Shown in pieces: positions 28,388-41,325 of a DNA stretch of 64,000 nt; the stretch's first letter is position 1; the number at the start of each line of letters is the position of its first letter. The notes under the pieces are model-generated. The model made no database searches, was not told where the DNA came from, and worked only from the letters and a program-made list of their open reading frames with translations. Location of the stretch: positions 310,001-374,000 of the forward strand of contig NW_026570243.1 of the NCBI RefSeq assembly GCF_019649055.1, in the 5' to 3' direction. Source of the DNA: Paramacrobiotus metropolitanus. Lineage: Eukaryota; Tardigrada; Eutardigrada; Parachela; Macrobiotidae. The position numbers and the translations under genes were made by a program.

Positions 28388-28770
28388 CTAACAGTGTAAG
28401 TCATCTAAAGTTGACCTCTGAAGCGTTTCAATAGATTCCACTTCCGGTGCCGTCGTCACTGGCCAGTTAGACAATTCTAGTATAAGTGCACTTAAACCTT
28501 TTAGCATGAGATTTTTATTACAGTTCTTCAACAAATTTTTAGCGGCAGTTACACTACTCGTATAGTTTTTTGTGTCACACAAGCTACAGATAAATAAGTA
28601 TTACAAAATCTGCTGTAAGAATTCCGATGTTGTACGATACATTGAATTCGTGAAGCGCTTGACCAATGGTCACTGCACCAGCTTTGCTTCTGGAGATAAT
28701 TCAGGAAGCCAAAAACATACTGTCGTAAACATTCTCCGATTTCTCGGATATTTTCTTCTGGATACGTCAT
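28388..28770 (-). CDS. Small two-exon gene, 95 residues, unknown
   Basis: ATG at 28770 opens MTYPEENIREIGECLRQYVF and continues to a GTGCAG donor (exon 28679-28770, 92 nt). An acceptor CTGTAG at 28585-28584 joins in phase to exon 28388-28583, reading LCDTKNYTSSVTAAKNLLKN through LDDLHC and a TAG stop. Total 288 nt, 95 residues. Predicted mostly helical, no TM or signal. The intron is about 95 bp, normal for this region. No family recognised; support is phase consistency and sense-like composition only. Other upstream exons are possible. Confidence 0.4.
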
Positions 28771-31286
28771 AAAAAACTCGGCGGAACCTGGCAGTGCACC
28801 GATCCGCCTCTCTGTCGTAAATCGTCATCGAGTAAAACAGCCACACCCCCTATTTCGTGCCTTCGTAATGACTGATCAGACGATCTCACCCTGGCACCGA
28901 AATCCAGTTGTCAGTTTCCAGCTGCGCCCAGACCGAACAGTTCATAACTAAAATTATGGCCATTCACATTGTGTGATACGAATTCTGTGAATAACGAGTT
29001 TTCTGCAGACTTTTTTTGTTGAAAGTTTGCTATTTTTATCTTCTCTGTTCCAGCAGGTAAGCCGATCGTCGTGTTAAAAGCTTAAGGAAGCATTTTTATT
29101 AGCCTGTGCTGTATTGTACATCGTTGCGGTCAGCAGTTGTTCGTTCCATTCGCAACCAAGCGTACAGAACGAAACATGATTTTATCGCATACGCCGTTAA
29201 GCTGATTGAGCCTGTAAACACTGATCCACACGGGTATTTGCTTAAACAGTTTGTGTTTCTTTATCTCCCTTCGCAGCATCTTTCCGGCGGTTTGACGCTA
29301 GACTGGTAGCCCGTGTTTGTTATTCCGCAGTATGCCAGTTCTGGCAGGCCGGCGATTTTTTTCTGACGTTATATCGTTATTCTTAGACCAGCATTTTTTT
29401 GTTAGAGTGCACATTCTGGTGGGCCCATTCCAGTAGCGCCGATCGTGTGCTGCACACACTCTTTCTCTCGGACAGTGACTTTTTGCACGCGGCTGCAGCA
29501 GAGCGGCGGAAAAGTTGGATCATGTTTAACATGGATTTATTGACTTTATTGCGCTAAACAAGCTCAACAGGGAAAGCGTAATTGCCTGCTGCTCTAATTT
29601 TTGCGCTCATCATTTTCGGACGATGTGTTCAGCTGGCCATCAGCATCGCCGCCATTATCTTTATCGTCATGTGTCTGTGCTGCTGTAATCCCTGTTCCCT
29701 GTGCTGTGCAATGGGCAAAAGCTGCTGTAAATCGCTGTGTGATTATTGTGACGTCCGCGGACATCTTCGGTGAGTCCACTCCACTTATCGGTTGCTCGTT
29801 AAACGCTGTTGTTTTTCAGAATTAGAAACGGTTTTACAAATTTCTTTTTTTTAACAGGCAACCCTGGAGATGTTGCTCCACACTGGCGTAAGTGATGTAA
29901 CGAAGCAAATGTCATCGCGTAAGAAATGATCGCGCAGTATTGCAGTTATCGCCGTACTTAAAGGAAAAGCATTAATTTTTCGATCTTCCGTAATCACGAA
30001 AACAGTAGGATTAAGTAAATCTGTTTTATGGTAGGCATTCGACGTGCTGTGTAGGGCATATATGATTGCAATTGACTGCGGCGCTGATCGATCGCGCCTT
30101 AATAAATTGTTCTACTGGCAGCTAGCGTCCATTTTAAAGCGATATTTGACGACAATGAATAAACACTTAGTATTTCCGTGATTTCTCTATAACTCAGCGG
30201 AAACGATAAAATTACAGACCAAACACTAGCTAATGACAGTTTTGTAACAGTTTGCCAGTCTTTGTAATTTCTTTGTGAGCCTGACAGGTGATTTCATTGA
30301 GAGTCGGAGTATGTAATGTGTATAACCGCCGAGAGGGGAAGCACTGATCGTGCTCAGGACAACTACAGAAACTGCACAGTGGTGCTGATAAAATCTGGCC
30401 GGGAAAAAGAGTTGGGAAGAAAATTAGCCACTAGACACAGCTGCCGTGATATCTGACACCGTGTGGCCTAATTGTAGCGTATTCCCGGCTCTTGTGCGCT
30501 TCATGGTTGTGGCGAGTGAGCGGATTATCCCCGATAAAAGTACACTGTGTAAAGCTGTAAAGCACTGCTGCCCACTCTCTCCGCACACTTTCCTGGATTG
30601 CCGCTTCTTTGATCAGGCAACCAGTATCCGCGGATTGTGTGACGTCTTCCCAATTTCATGCTTGAATTAGCAAACACGATTGGACGATGGAAGAAACGTC
30701 CTTATGCGTACCTTTTCTATTCGGGCAATCATTTTTAATTTCCACTTGCGTTTCCATCAGTAGTACGCATGGTGTGCAAAGGTTTTTATCGAAACTTCTA
30801 ATTTATAGCAGTGAATACTGTACCCGTTATCACTATGGTGCATATAAATAGCAGAAAGCTCGTTAAAACTTGAAACAGTATTGCTATGTAAATATACAGT
30901 ACGTCGCGATATTCCTTTGCAAAATTTTAATATTTCTGTTTCTGAATATTTTTACTCAGTAGGTTACACTACCGGCGAATAAAAATATTAGTTGCTTCCA
31001 AGCCAGGAAATGGGTCTTGTAATTTCTTGTACAAATGGTTGCATAAAAAAGTAGTAATATGTTTTGGAGGGTTTTACTTGGATCAAAGAACTAGTGAATG
31101 TTTACTGCGAGTACAGAGATTGCAGGGAGTAGTAACAGGCCATTTGATTCATTTGCGTAAATTGCATTCTTTCTGGCTGTGTGGCAAGTGGTAATTGCTA
31201 GTTGATTGATCCATTGCAGTGAGCGCGACAAAATTCTCCTGTAATTCTCAATAACCGGATTTTGTGTCCGTGTAGTAATTCCCATT
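28771..31286. other. Upstream region of the 31.3-kb membrane protein gene
   Basis: Apart from the low-confidence Cys-rich frame near 29.6 kb I see no gene. May contain 5' exons and promoter of the downstream membrane-protein gene. Confidence 0.45.
29601..29887 (+). CDS. Candidate Cys-rich membrane segment (weak)
   Basis: A plus-strand frame reads IFALIIFGRCVQLAISIAAI followed by a run rich in cysteine (CLCCCNPCSLCC, KSCCKSLCDYC). It ends at a good donor, CTTCG|GTGAGT (29769/29770). A 30-nt exon 29858-29887 with CAG acceptor and GTAAGT donor would continue in phase as QPWRCCSTLA. One hydrophobic segment then palmitoylation-type cysteines would suit a small membrane protein. There is no ATG before the hydrophobic run and no last exon, so this stays a candidate. 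Confidence 0.22.
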
Positions 31287-33869
31287 ATGCCAATAATATG
31301 TAAGCTGTGCTCGCTTTTTAGAATCGTCTCCCTGGTATTTGCGGTGATTCTCATTCCAACCGGCTTGACAGTAATGGGATTTTTCGTTGATTACCATGAC
31401 TCGGATAAGATGGGATATCGGTAATGGACATAATTACATGGATCTCACACATTTTCGGTGTCATGTTTCTATTCATATTGCACTTGTTCGTAAATCAGAG
31501 TGTGTGGAAAATGTGTTTATAGGATTTTGGCGTGGTTTGGCATTGCCAGTTTCCTGACCGGCATTGGACTGCTGTCATTGGGATTGCTGCTGTGCGGATG
31601 CGTATGGAGAGTCTATCATCTGCGGGAAAAGACGCGTATTCATGTAAGTTGGACCGGGGTGGCCGGGAGCGGCTTTTGTGTATTAATCAAAGGATTATCA
31701 GTATATTGCACTTTTCCATAATAAAATTTCCCTGATATATTTTGCCCCTCTTTCTTTGCTCGGCTAAAATGTGTTGGCCTGAAGAGGAGATCGTTATTAT
31801 TGATTGAATGCGTGTCATGTCGGTGTCGGTTACGACTTTGCCAAGTAGATTTAAGGCAACTTTCCACTTTTTATAACTTTGTCAACGAAAGCGATTTGTA
31901 ATGCAGCAGGATCAGGTTGTATATTACCGGTGCCTTGCAAATGTGCCGCACTTTGAGAAGTCAAGTGAACCGATGCATTAACGCGAGTCTTAACACGTTA
32001 TGCCTGGAACACTGATATTTATTTTAAGCATATTCGATTTCAAACACTGCTAGCCTTTTTTAGACTGCTTCTTGTATGGGGTTTTACTTTTGCCGCTCTT
32101 CTTGGCTTTCACAGAACTTTTTCCACAATTGCAAATCTGTTGTTTTTTTGCGTTTTCATCGTTTTTGAAAGTCGCTATCGATTCAGCTGTTTGCAGCACC
32201 CAGTCTGCCATCATAATATAATTGATGATTTCTTGCATACTATGCAAATGTTGCAGTTTAGCATTCGCGTGGGGCATTTGCTGCAAATTATTGGCAAAAG
32301 TAATTTACGACTTGCTTTTTGTAATTACGTACATCTGCGTGCACTCATTTGCAGGGTATTACTGGCTGATCGTTAGCGTTTTGTCGTTGCTCTTTATCCC
32401 ATCGTATACAGATGTTGAGAAAATCGTGCTTGTCTTTAATGTTTCCCTAAGAAGATTAATTAGACAATTCGGGTCATTAAAACAGTTGTCGGCATTCCGT
32501 TTTTCACCCGGCTCGTTTCTTCGTTGCGTTGTCGTGCCTGCAAATGAGGAATAATTCCAGCGGAGCGTGATTGATTTATGAAGTAATCAGGTCGCGACAA
32601 AGTGAAGAGATAGTATGTGTGTTCTTAACGTCAAGGCAACTCTTGTACTCAAGTATCCCTTTTCGTCACTCGATAGGAGTAGTAAAAAAAATCTTGGACC
32701 ATTTGCTCACCACTTTCAAGTGTGATATCTTCTAACTTGGATGGCGACACGGTGGTGAACATTCTTAACGGTAGAGCTTTGTGAAAAGAATGCAGCTACG
32801 ACTTATTGAGTTCATTTGAAATCAGTCACATCTCTCGGGAAAACGCATTATTTATCATGACGCTTGTTAGGACAGTGTGTTCCGAAGTTCGGCTAATTCG
32901 TTCTTTCTGACATCTGAGGATGTTTGCAGTGATGATGCAGTGACCGATACACCGACTTAAAATTATTTTCGTTTCTGAGATGGAAAAGTAATACAATATT
33001 AATGGTGGAATAATAGCTATCGATTTAAAGTTTTGGTTATGGGTTTTGCTAGCAGCTTGATAATTTTATACAGATTTCTGGTTATTTGTTGGCATCCCTC
33101 ATCCCTGGCGTAGTGTTATAGTAACACCACGGTAGTAACACTTAGTATTATAGTTACAGTGGTATTTCCATCATTAATTATCACGTTCAAAAAAACGTAT
33201 TTTGGTGTTTTTGTATTCCCATTTACAGCGTACGGTATTGGGTAATTTCTTCGAATACTATACCGCAAGAGTTGCGCTGAGTGGGCACAGGTTAGGAAAT
33301 CGTTGAAGTGGCGAATGACTTGGTAAAATACGTGCTGCAGAAGTTGGCATATGATACAGGCACATTGTTTTGATGATCGCTGTCATAATGCTTCATTTAA
33401 TTTGCGCGTCATTTTGTAGCTGGAAATGAAACAAGGCACCTTATATCTGGGCTCTTCGGCGGCATCGCGCTTCAGTAACAATAAAGCCCGCGAATCACCG
33501 ATGCTCTCACTGCGATCTCACACGGAAACCAAAGCCAAGCAGCACCGCGACGTGATCGACGTTGAAAATCTTCATTTAACAGAAAGCGATGTCCGTCTGA
33601 CCAAAATCCAGCCGCGCCCCATCTCCGTCCAGACATTCCAGAATTCTGACCGTGAGAACGACAACCTGCCTAGTTCTCCGCCTCCCGGTGCCCACACGTT
33701 GACCCGCAATGGTACAGGCGGGTTTAAGGATACAACGTTGACCCGCAAGCCGCCGGTATTAGTGAGCAGTCTGAAGCGTCAGTCGGCCGAGATGACAATC
33801 GGTGGCTCCGGTCATTCGCATATTTCCCCACCGCCCAAACCTCCGCGTGATCCGGGACAGCTTGTATAG
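31287..33869 (+). CDS. Two-pass membrane protein with proline-rich cytosolic tail, unknown
   Basis: Three exons in consistent phase: 31287-31420 (ATG 31287), 31523-31643 and 33420-33869 (TAG 33867). They encode about 234 residues. TM1 lies in IVSLVFAVILIPTGLTVMGF, TM2 in IASFLTGIGLLSLGLLLCGC. A roughly 155-residue tail is rich in Ser, Arg and Pro, with PPPKPPRDPG near the C-terminus, an SH3-binding-like motif. Short ends and a small luminal/extracellular loop (VDYHDSDKMGYR). Polyadenylation signal AATAAA at about 34,063. No family recognised. The 1.8-kb intron 2 holds a possible opposite-strand ORF. Confidence 0.75.
32050..32280 (-). CDS. Candidate exon nested in the membrane-protein intron, opposite strand
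   Basis: A 3' terminal minus-strand frame reads ANAKLQHLHSMQEIINYIMM then ADWVLQTAES and ends in a Lys-rich tail (KKSGKSKTPYKKQSKKG, stop). A TTGCAG acceptor stands just upstream. A further open minus-strand stretch at about 32,363-32,590 (CFNDPNCLINLLRETLKTS) could be an earlier exon, but the phases I tried do not join. Helical, basic C-terminus. Unknown; could be chance. Confidence 0.3.
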   Translation of the reverse strand, partial: QMPHANAKLQHLHSMQEIINYIMMADWVLQTAESIATFKNDENAKKQQICNCGKSSVKAKKSGKSKTPYKKQSKKG

Positions 33870-34062
33870 TTGGATTTGCTTTGTGCTTATTTCTTGTCTT
33901 GAAAAATTTTCCGTTTTTTAACTGGCTTTTTAATAGTTTGATGCATCGTTGCCAAATTGAGTTTTTTTTTGCATGGGACCAAAAAGTGCTTCGTTTTGAC
34001 TTGCTGCTTTGTGTGATGCGACAGAGTTATATATAATTTGCACATCCGTTGGGTTTCGTTAT

Positions 34063-34068
34063 GAATAA
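34063..34068 (+). terminator. Polyadenylation signal of the membrane-protein gene
   Basis: AATAAA about 195 bp after the TAG at 33869, followed by a T-rich stretch. Confidence 0.55.
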
Positions 34069-35846
34069 AGTTTTAATTGTTTATCCGGGCTGTGCACTGC
34101 TTTTGAGAAACTCCCAAAAGCCGGTTGTATCAAAGTTTTGTGGCATTTAAAGTCTGTGGAAATTTTTTTGTCTATGCCAGCAAAATTAACGTATTTAATC
34201 AACCAGACCAAACAAAAGGCGCAGCTTTATTGTAGCAAACCTAATAAATTACCTTTACAAGTACAAGATCGAGCCGCACCGGTAAGTCCTGACCTCCAGA
34301 TGGTGGTGGTTTTGTCAGGAAATCAGGCTTCCGTGATTTCTTTCAGCAGCTAATAAAATAATGTTTCCTAAGGGAACAGCCTTGGCGTTTGCCTTGTTGA
34401 ACATGAAAGCCGGATGACATTGCCGAAGTAGTCCGCCAATCGATTTCCGGTGAGGTCAAATCATGTTACACACTGTTGGACATTCTTGTAAACACTGTGG
34501 TTATACAATTTATCCAGCGAGCTCAACCATTTTTGCATTGGACGCATATCTTCCCTTAGCAGCCTCGCATTGCCAAAGGATCGGCATGATTCCAATTTGC
34601 TACAAAACTTATCGATTCTAAAGTTGTTAAGGACGCCATGAAATGGTAATATGTTTACTTAATCTAAAAACCCCAGCAACTTGTCAACGCCAGTGTATGC
34701 GCTGTATTTTGACTGAATAATATGTATGAGCGATGGTGGAATATGGAGAGCCACAACTGGATTATTCATTAAATTGTCGATGGGCTTGTTATTAAAACTA
34801 GAGCATCCTGGGGCATGAATTAATTATGGTCTTAAATGCCACTAATTAAATTTACTGGTTTCATAAGCATAGCGTGCTGCCTGGACCAGCCTGGTTGCAT
34901 ATATATTACTCGGTCATTGCACATCCGTACGTACTTGAATTATGGTGTAGACGATTTAGAATTGTTATCATGAATGACCAATATTGCTGTAACGGTATTG
35001 CCGCTCCATATTTCACTGCTGATCCTGCGATTTTCTTCCGACGTTTTTCCCACTTACATATTATAAAACCCACAGCTTCGAGACTGCATTCAAAATGAGT
35101 TTTTTTATAACGGAGTTGACAAATTGTACCCCCACGAACCCAATCAATTGTCCCTGAAATCTGAAATACATAGTTTTTTCTATGGGCTTTTTTTACTGAT
35201 TAATTCAGTTTGAATTCAGTGTTAAAGTAGTGCTGACACATGTGTTGGCAAAAACGGTGCTGGTAATGCGTCGATGAACCGGAAGCGATGGCATGCTGCC
35301 ACCTGACCATGAATTATATGCCACCATCTGCGCCCATTACTTATGCTCCATGAAATCTTTTTCGCCGTTTTACCAGCAATTTGCGTGTCGGTGTCGGGCT
35401 GTCAGCAGCATTTCTTCTCGCAATAAATTTTCTGTCGCGATGTTGAATTAAAGGTTGAGCGAGTGCTGATTTTATAAGAATAGAATATTCCCCATACAAG
35501 CGCCACATACAAGCGCAACGGTCGCAGATAAATTTAAATTACAGTATTACTGACTTCATTAAGGTCACATACAGTTAGGCAACTGCTCTGGTACATGCAG
35601 TATATAAATCAAAAGCACCGAACATTTCCTGTGCGGCTTTTACCTGTTTCTGGAAATAGGCAACATCGGTTATAAATTAACCTGCATGGTTTAATGATTC
35701 CAGAACGTACGTAAATGAATAACAAAAACCGTATATCTGATTATATAAAACTGCGGCAATGTAACATGAATGTCTTTAATACAAAACGAAAATATATTAC
35801 CACTACCAAAAATCGAAAACCATAAGACAACTGCACTGCACACCAA
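34069..35846. other. Convergent spacer, no gene seen
   Basis: Lies between the 3' ends of the membrane-protein gene (+) and the Ig/DB/FN3 gene (-). Only short unsupported frames. Confidence 0.5.
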
Positions 35847-38800
35847 CTAATTAGGTCGCATGGGAATGTTATTATCATAAATGTTCTGCTCGGACGACGC
35901 CCGTCTTGAACACGCCGGATGCGATCCCTGACTCTTCCTCTGTGACATGCGCTTATCATTGCCAAACATCCACAAATACGCTCCGGATACGTCGGAATAT
36001 ACCGGCTCACTGGAATTACTGGACCGCGGTCGCAGACTGAACGACGTCGCATACGACATACTGGATGTCGAGCCGGCTTTCTGCCGGGACATCCCGCGCT
36101 TGCCAAAATATCCCGGTATGTAAAACGCATTCAGCGGTTTGGGCAGTTTCTCTTCGGGCGGCGTCTCCGTGGGCGGCACCGTCGGCGGGGTGATGACCGC
36201 CCGCTGCCGGCGGACACAGTACGTCGTCCCCACAATAATGACCACGATGGCCACACAGCCCAGACTGACGCCGATGGCCACGGCCGGTCCGGCTCCGGGA
36301 CCGGCCGCGGCCTCCTGTTGGATGTTCTGCTGCTGGACGGTGTTGAGATCGCCCGTGTTGATGATGACGGAACTGCTGCGGCGGGAGAGACCGTGAAAAT
36401 TTTCAGCCTGGATGTAAATGAGATATTCACTGTCCAGCGGCGGCAGCGGATCGATGCTGATGGTGTGGGTATCGCGCGGGACGGTTAGATTGATGGGTTC
36501 AGCGGATTTCCGGTCTTCGACGGTCACAATGTACTGCTCGACCATTTCCGGATTGGTTTCCGGTGGCTGCCACTGGACGGTAATCTGCGATTCGCGTAGT
36601 TCGGCCGAGACACTGATTGGTTCGCTCGTTAGGAAGAGAATGCCTTCCCTAATGAAAGTCATCATTAATAACGCAGTATTACTTTGTATTATGGAGATGT
36701 CAGAACTGAGAGTTTGTAATTCTATACATTAATTATTAGGATTTCAAATAACTATACAATATTTGCAGGGAGGCTCTCAAGAATATTTGTAAAATACCAA
36801 ATCGTTTCATTTTCGCAATGTTTACCTTGCATATTAAATTCTATCTCCAATCTCGTTTTGAAATTAGTTTTATATCATCTGATTATTTATTTCTTGCCTT
36901 CACCTTTATTTTACTATTTTACAACAACCGCATCATATCAACTAACAACACAAAATCGCAGTATTCTGTATATTTATATGCAGTACAGATACAATGTATT
37001 TAAATGGAATTATTTGCCTGCGCATGTCTTGTAAAACGATTTCATGAAAATAAATTTGTGCCTGAAAGAAAATTTGTCTTTCGGGTTTTACCTGAAGCAA
37101 GTTAAGATGCGTGGCAAGAAGACATGACAGATATCGAATATCCCACTGGGCTGGCCCGTGCACAAATCCAGACAGCGCTGTGGCACCGCATTGCGTGCAC
37201 AGCACTTGCGATGATCGCCCTCGTCCGCCGCACAGCTCAAAAACCGTGGCAAGGAATCCCGACAGCGTATAACCGTCATATTCCGGCCGTTATTACGGGT
37301 TGTCGCGCCCGCGCCACTGCGCAGTACCTCCGAGCAACTGGTGCGAAACTCCTCGGAGCCGAAGCACTTGTCAAAGAGTACCAGATCATCTGGCACTTGA
37401 GTGACAGTCGTTTGTAACTGGGCCATCTCCATTGCCGGCGGTGTCAGCACGGTCAGGGACAGCAGTTCCGAAGTGACGGTACTGCCGGCGCTGTCCACCG
37501 CCGGCAAGGTCGCCAGGGCATCCATGGTGGTGTTGTATTGCGTAAGGTCACCTGCGTTAAATCATGAAGAAATTGCAAAAAAGTTAAATGCCGGTAGATC
37601 TCTTCATGTAATTTTCGTAAGGTCGCCTCCACCGAAACCGTCAAACAGATTATGTGGAAAATGAAATGTCGGTGGATGGGTCCTGCGTAAGGTCATAAGA
37701 AAAAAGCCTCAAAAAACTATAATTATGAACAATTAAGTGCCGGTACCCATATGTCGACTTACGTCCGTAATCAATATCGCAATAATCCACCAAAAATTTA
37801 AAATTAGAATAATGGAAAAATTTAAAATAAATATACCGTCAAGGTTTTGTCCGGTTGGTTTGGGTGCCGGTCGTTGAATGTCCACCGATGCGATATCCGA
37901 CGGCAACGACGACCCGGCGGAATTCAGTGCCACCACATGCACTTTATACGTCTCTCCCTGTACTAATCCCGTTATAATCAAACCCAGCGCGTTCGTCGAC
38001 ATGGCTTTGGTCAGACCGCCCGCGCGCCGCAGTCCCGGATCGGTCTCCCCAATGGCCTTGTAGAAAACCGTATAATTCACTTCTTTGCCGTGTTTTAGCG
38101 GCGGTGACCACGAGACACGGAGCGAATCCACCCCGATGAGTGCCACCCGCAGGCTACGCGGAGGACTGGGAATGGATTCGCGACCTTCGTGGAAACACTT
38201 GAAGATCACCGCGACAAAATGCAGACAGTCCAGATTGCCTTCGCGGAAGACCGTGGAGAAATTCCCCAAGCAGAGATCGAGGCATTTGTCGGGGACATGA
38301 AGGCGCTTGCAGCACGGTGTGTGGTTGCGTTCATTGGCCAGACAGCGGAACCAGGGGTCATGATGCTGCCGGCAGCGATCCGATGTGCGCAGTGCACCGA
38401 GGACATCGATCCCGGAGGACATGGTGTTGCACAGAGGCATACAGTGACCTAAGTGTTGCAAAAAATGTTAATTGTCATTGTAATTAGTTGTACATTTTGG
38501 TCTACGTATTATGGTTTTGTCTACGTATGTTAATTGTAAATTCTGGTACGTACATATGACATTGTATCAACAAAGGACATCTACGAATACAACAGCGGTG
38601 ACCTTTTAAGACGACATACCGGGGACATTTCGATTAATACAGCAATCGCTGACATCCCATCGCACCACCTCTTTTGGTAGATCGGATGTTAAGGGTATCT
38701 GCACGAGAACCGAAACGGAAACAAATTGTGGTGGCTCGGTTTTCAATGAGCACGTGTAATCGCCGGAATCCGATTGTGCCGCTTCTTTGACCGTCAGTGT

Positions 38801-39972
38801 CCATGTCGTGGATTCTGAAAATGTCGCCGCTTTCAACTTATTTTGCGTATAAATGTATTTTATGTACATTATGCCACAAACAGATGCACAAAAATTACGA
38901 AACAGAAACTAAATGTACCTGCTTATGGTTATAGGCGGCAGAGTACCGGTATATCTATTTACCTAATTCCGAGCTGGTCACCGTTGTAATGGAGAATTTG
39001 GTGGGATCGGCAACGATATGCAGATTTTTTGTGAGGACTTCACCGGTACTGTTTTTGCTCCATGTTATCTATACAGACAAAATAACTAACAATCATCCTG
39101 TTATTCTAAAGTGGTTAAACGGTTTCCGTTACGAATGCCGCACAGCCGTAAATCTCAGGGAAGGTAGATATTTGCACAAATATTATCCAAATGTATGCAA
39201 AATTTAGTAATATCGGTAGTCTGCATCATAGTGGATTTATAGGAACGGGATTGTTCAAAATGTACTTAGCGGAAATTATTACAGTCTCCGTTTAGAATTT
39301 TCGAGCAAAAACAACTGCAGCACATGTACATGCGAGTACAGCATACGCAGCGCATAACGCGTTGTCCTAGAGTGATTGTGTAGTACTAAAGTAACGTTAA
39401 CATCTATAGATATAATATTATTGCTTACTTACCGTATATCCATCTGTCCATTGACTGGCCGAACAGGATAACTTCACATCCGATCCCACCGTAGTTATCA
39501 CAGGCCCAGTATGATCAACATGCAGCACAGGAATTGCTACCAATAATAACAATTACAAGCACTGGGTTTCAGAAGTTCAGCCGGTCTGATAGAGATTACG
39601 AAAAATTCGATGAAGTTTTACTTAATCATATTGCGGAAAAAATTAAAATGCCATTGTGCAACAATTTTAAATCTGAGTACTCGTACTAATAATTGTGAGA
39701 CAAAATGAAAAATTTGTGAGAGCCTTATGCAGTAATGCTTTCTAATTACTTTCTACTACCATAGCAAACAGCAGACTGGATGTATCTTGTATTTCTACTG
39801 AACGGCAAGCACAATCGTACGATTAAATTTTATTAAAGAGAACAGAAACTTAATGCATCCAAAATTCACAAAACTACCGAAGCTTACCGTAGCTCAAAGT
39901 AATCCATATTGTCGTTACGAGTGCGAATAACCATAATTTTTCCACTTTGGCGTTAGCGAATATGCTATCCAT
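35847..39972 (-). CDS. Ig / DB-module / fibronectin III type I membrane receptor, 787 residues
   Basis: Seven minus-strand exons joined in phase: 39888-39972 (ATG 39972, hydrophobic signal WLFALVTTIWITLS), 39433-39536, 38963-39068, 38620-38814, 37837-38448, 37092-37551, 35847-36648; sum 2364 nt, 787 aa. Order: signal peptide; Ig domain (KLSCSAS ... DSGDYTC); cysteine module with CCKRLHVPDKCLDLC; FN3 (SPPRSLRVALIGVDSLRVSW ... GLVQGETYKVHVVALNSAG); second cysteine module with CCARNAVPQRCLDLC; FN3 (TVQWQPPETNPEMVEQYIVT); TM (AVAIGVSLGCVAIVVIIVGT); cytosolic tail of about 130 residues with YSDVSGAY and IYDNN tyrosine motifs. CC-x5-VPxxCLDLC is the DB-module signature of nematode/ecdysozoan proteins such as C. 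elegans C25G4.10. Likely adhesion or guidance receptor by architecture. All splice sites GT-AG and all phases match, so the gene appears intact. Confidence 0.9.
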
Positions 39973-41325
39973 TGTACCACATTCTGGAAAGCGCTTGATT
40001 ATGATTTTTCCCAACACGTCAATTACAGATAGCGTGCATCTCGTTGGCGATGTTCATGTCATGAAGCGTATGTAGGCAACTTCCTTCCAAACGATTAAAA
40101 ATGTGATCAGGGTACTGCAACTGAGAGTCTTTCTTTAAGGTGCTGACAGCAGCCGACCTTGTACGCTTGTCCAAAATGATAACGATGACCTTTACCATCC
40201 GACATCCGATCAATGTGGCCGTCACATTTGTCATCCGGCTCACTTCAATTTTCTGTAGCTGTTCGGATAAAAAGTCATGTTTTTGAAGTTGTCCATCAAT
40301 CAGATCTTAAGTATAGCATTGTTAGTTGCATCTTAAAAGTTAAGACAAATGAATAATAGGCTTGATTTAAGTTACCGTCATGATCAGGTGCCCCTAATGT
40401 CGGTAGTCGGGACACTTGGTAGTCGGTACACACTACACGGCATTTTCAGGTACACAGTGCGACAGTGCATTGAATGCATTCGGTATTACGAGGAGTGCAT
40501 GCAGCACGATGCAGGGTAAAAGACCAAACGGACACCGGACAATACAGTTCAACGAGACGGGTTCCACGTCTACTTGGGCTCAACAGTGGTGCAGGTAACT
40601 GACCGTCGCTGCAAATAAAAGGCACAATTTTAATCAAACACGTCCAGATCCCACAGCAGACGTCGATCGCGCGCTACTCATTTCTTTCACACCGGAAACG
40701 ACAAGCGGCGGTGCACACCATCGCCACTATACAGAGTCACAGACGACTACTATTATACAGCCAAAGCGAAGCTACCGGAAACTTTTAAAATCACGGTGAG
40801 ACGATGTCTCATCCGTAATTAATTATGTACTTAATTCACAAATGTTTTAGATTTGGAAAAATTTGCCGTTCAGAAACGGGCAGCATAAGTAGCGATGATG
40901 GTACTGTGTTAACAAATAATTATTATAATTTATTATTGGCATTGTTATAATTCGCGGAAGTTAATGGTACTTATTAAATTGCAACTAAAAATTACAGTAC
41001 ATACGCGCTGCCTAACAGAATATACGAGATCGTACAAATCGTAAGTTCTTAATACAGCACCGAATTTGAACCAGAAAATTGTTCGAATGGGTTGTATAAC
41101 ACTATTTTGTTCACACTGGTTAAATAGTGAATAAATACAAGGTAATTTAAAACAAAAGCGAAATAAACTCAAAGCAGAAAACATGCAGTTTAAAAAACCA
41201 TCAAACAAAACTCGAACGAGTCAATTCCAGGAAATTTGCCAATTTGCAAAAGTAAAAATCCAAAACAAAACAAGAGGTTCACAACAGAAATAGAGATTTG
41301 TGAGAAACACTGGGCGCCGGTTGCA
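39973..41325. other. Promoter-side spacer of the receptor gene
   Basis: No recognised coding sequence. Short frames at 40019-40243 (-) and 40416-40598 (+) lack support. Confidence 0.5.

Noticed and set aside
29594-29825. Other two frames over the Cys-rich candidate
   Set aside because: No hydrophobic or Cys pattern and no fit to the splice donor at 29770.
36131-36732. Frames on both strands around 36.1-36.7 kb
   Set aside because: Shadows of the GC-rich last exon of the Ig/DB/FN3 gene.
40019-40243. 74-codon minus-strand frame upstream of the receptor gene
   Set aside because: No splice partner, no domain; lies where the promoter is expected.
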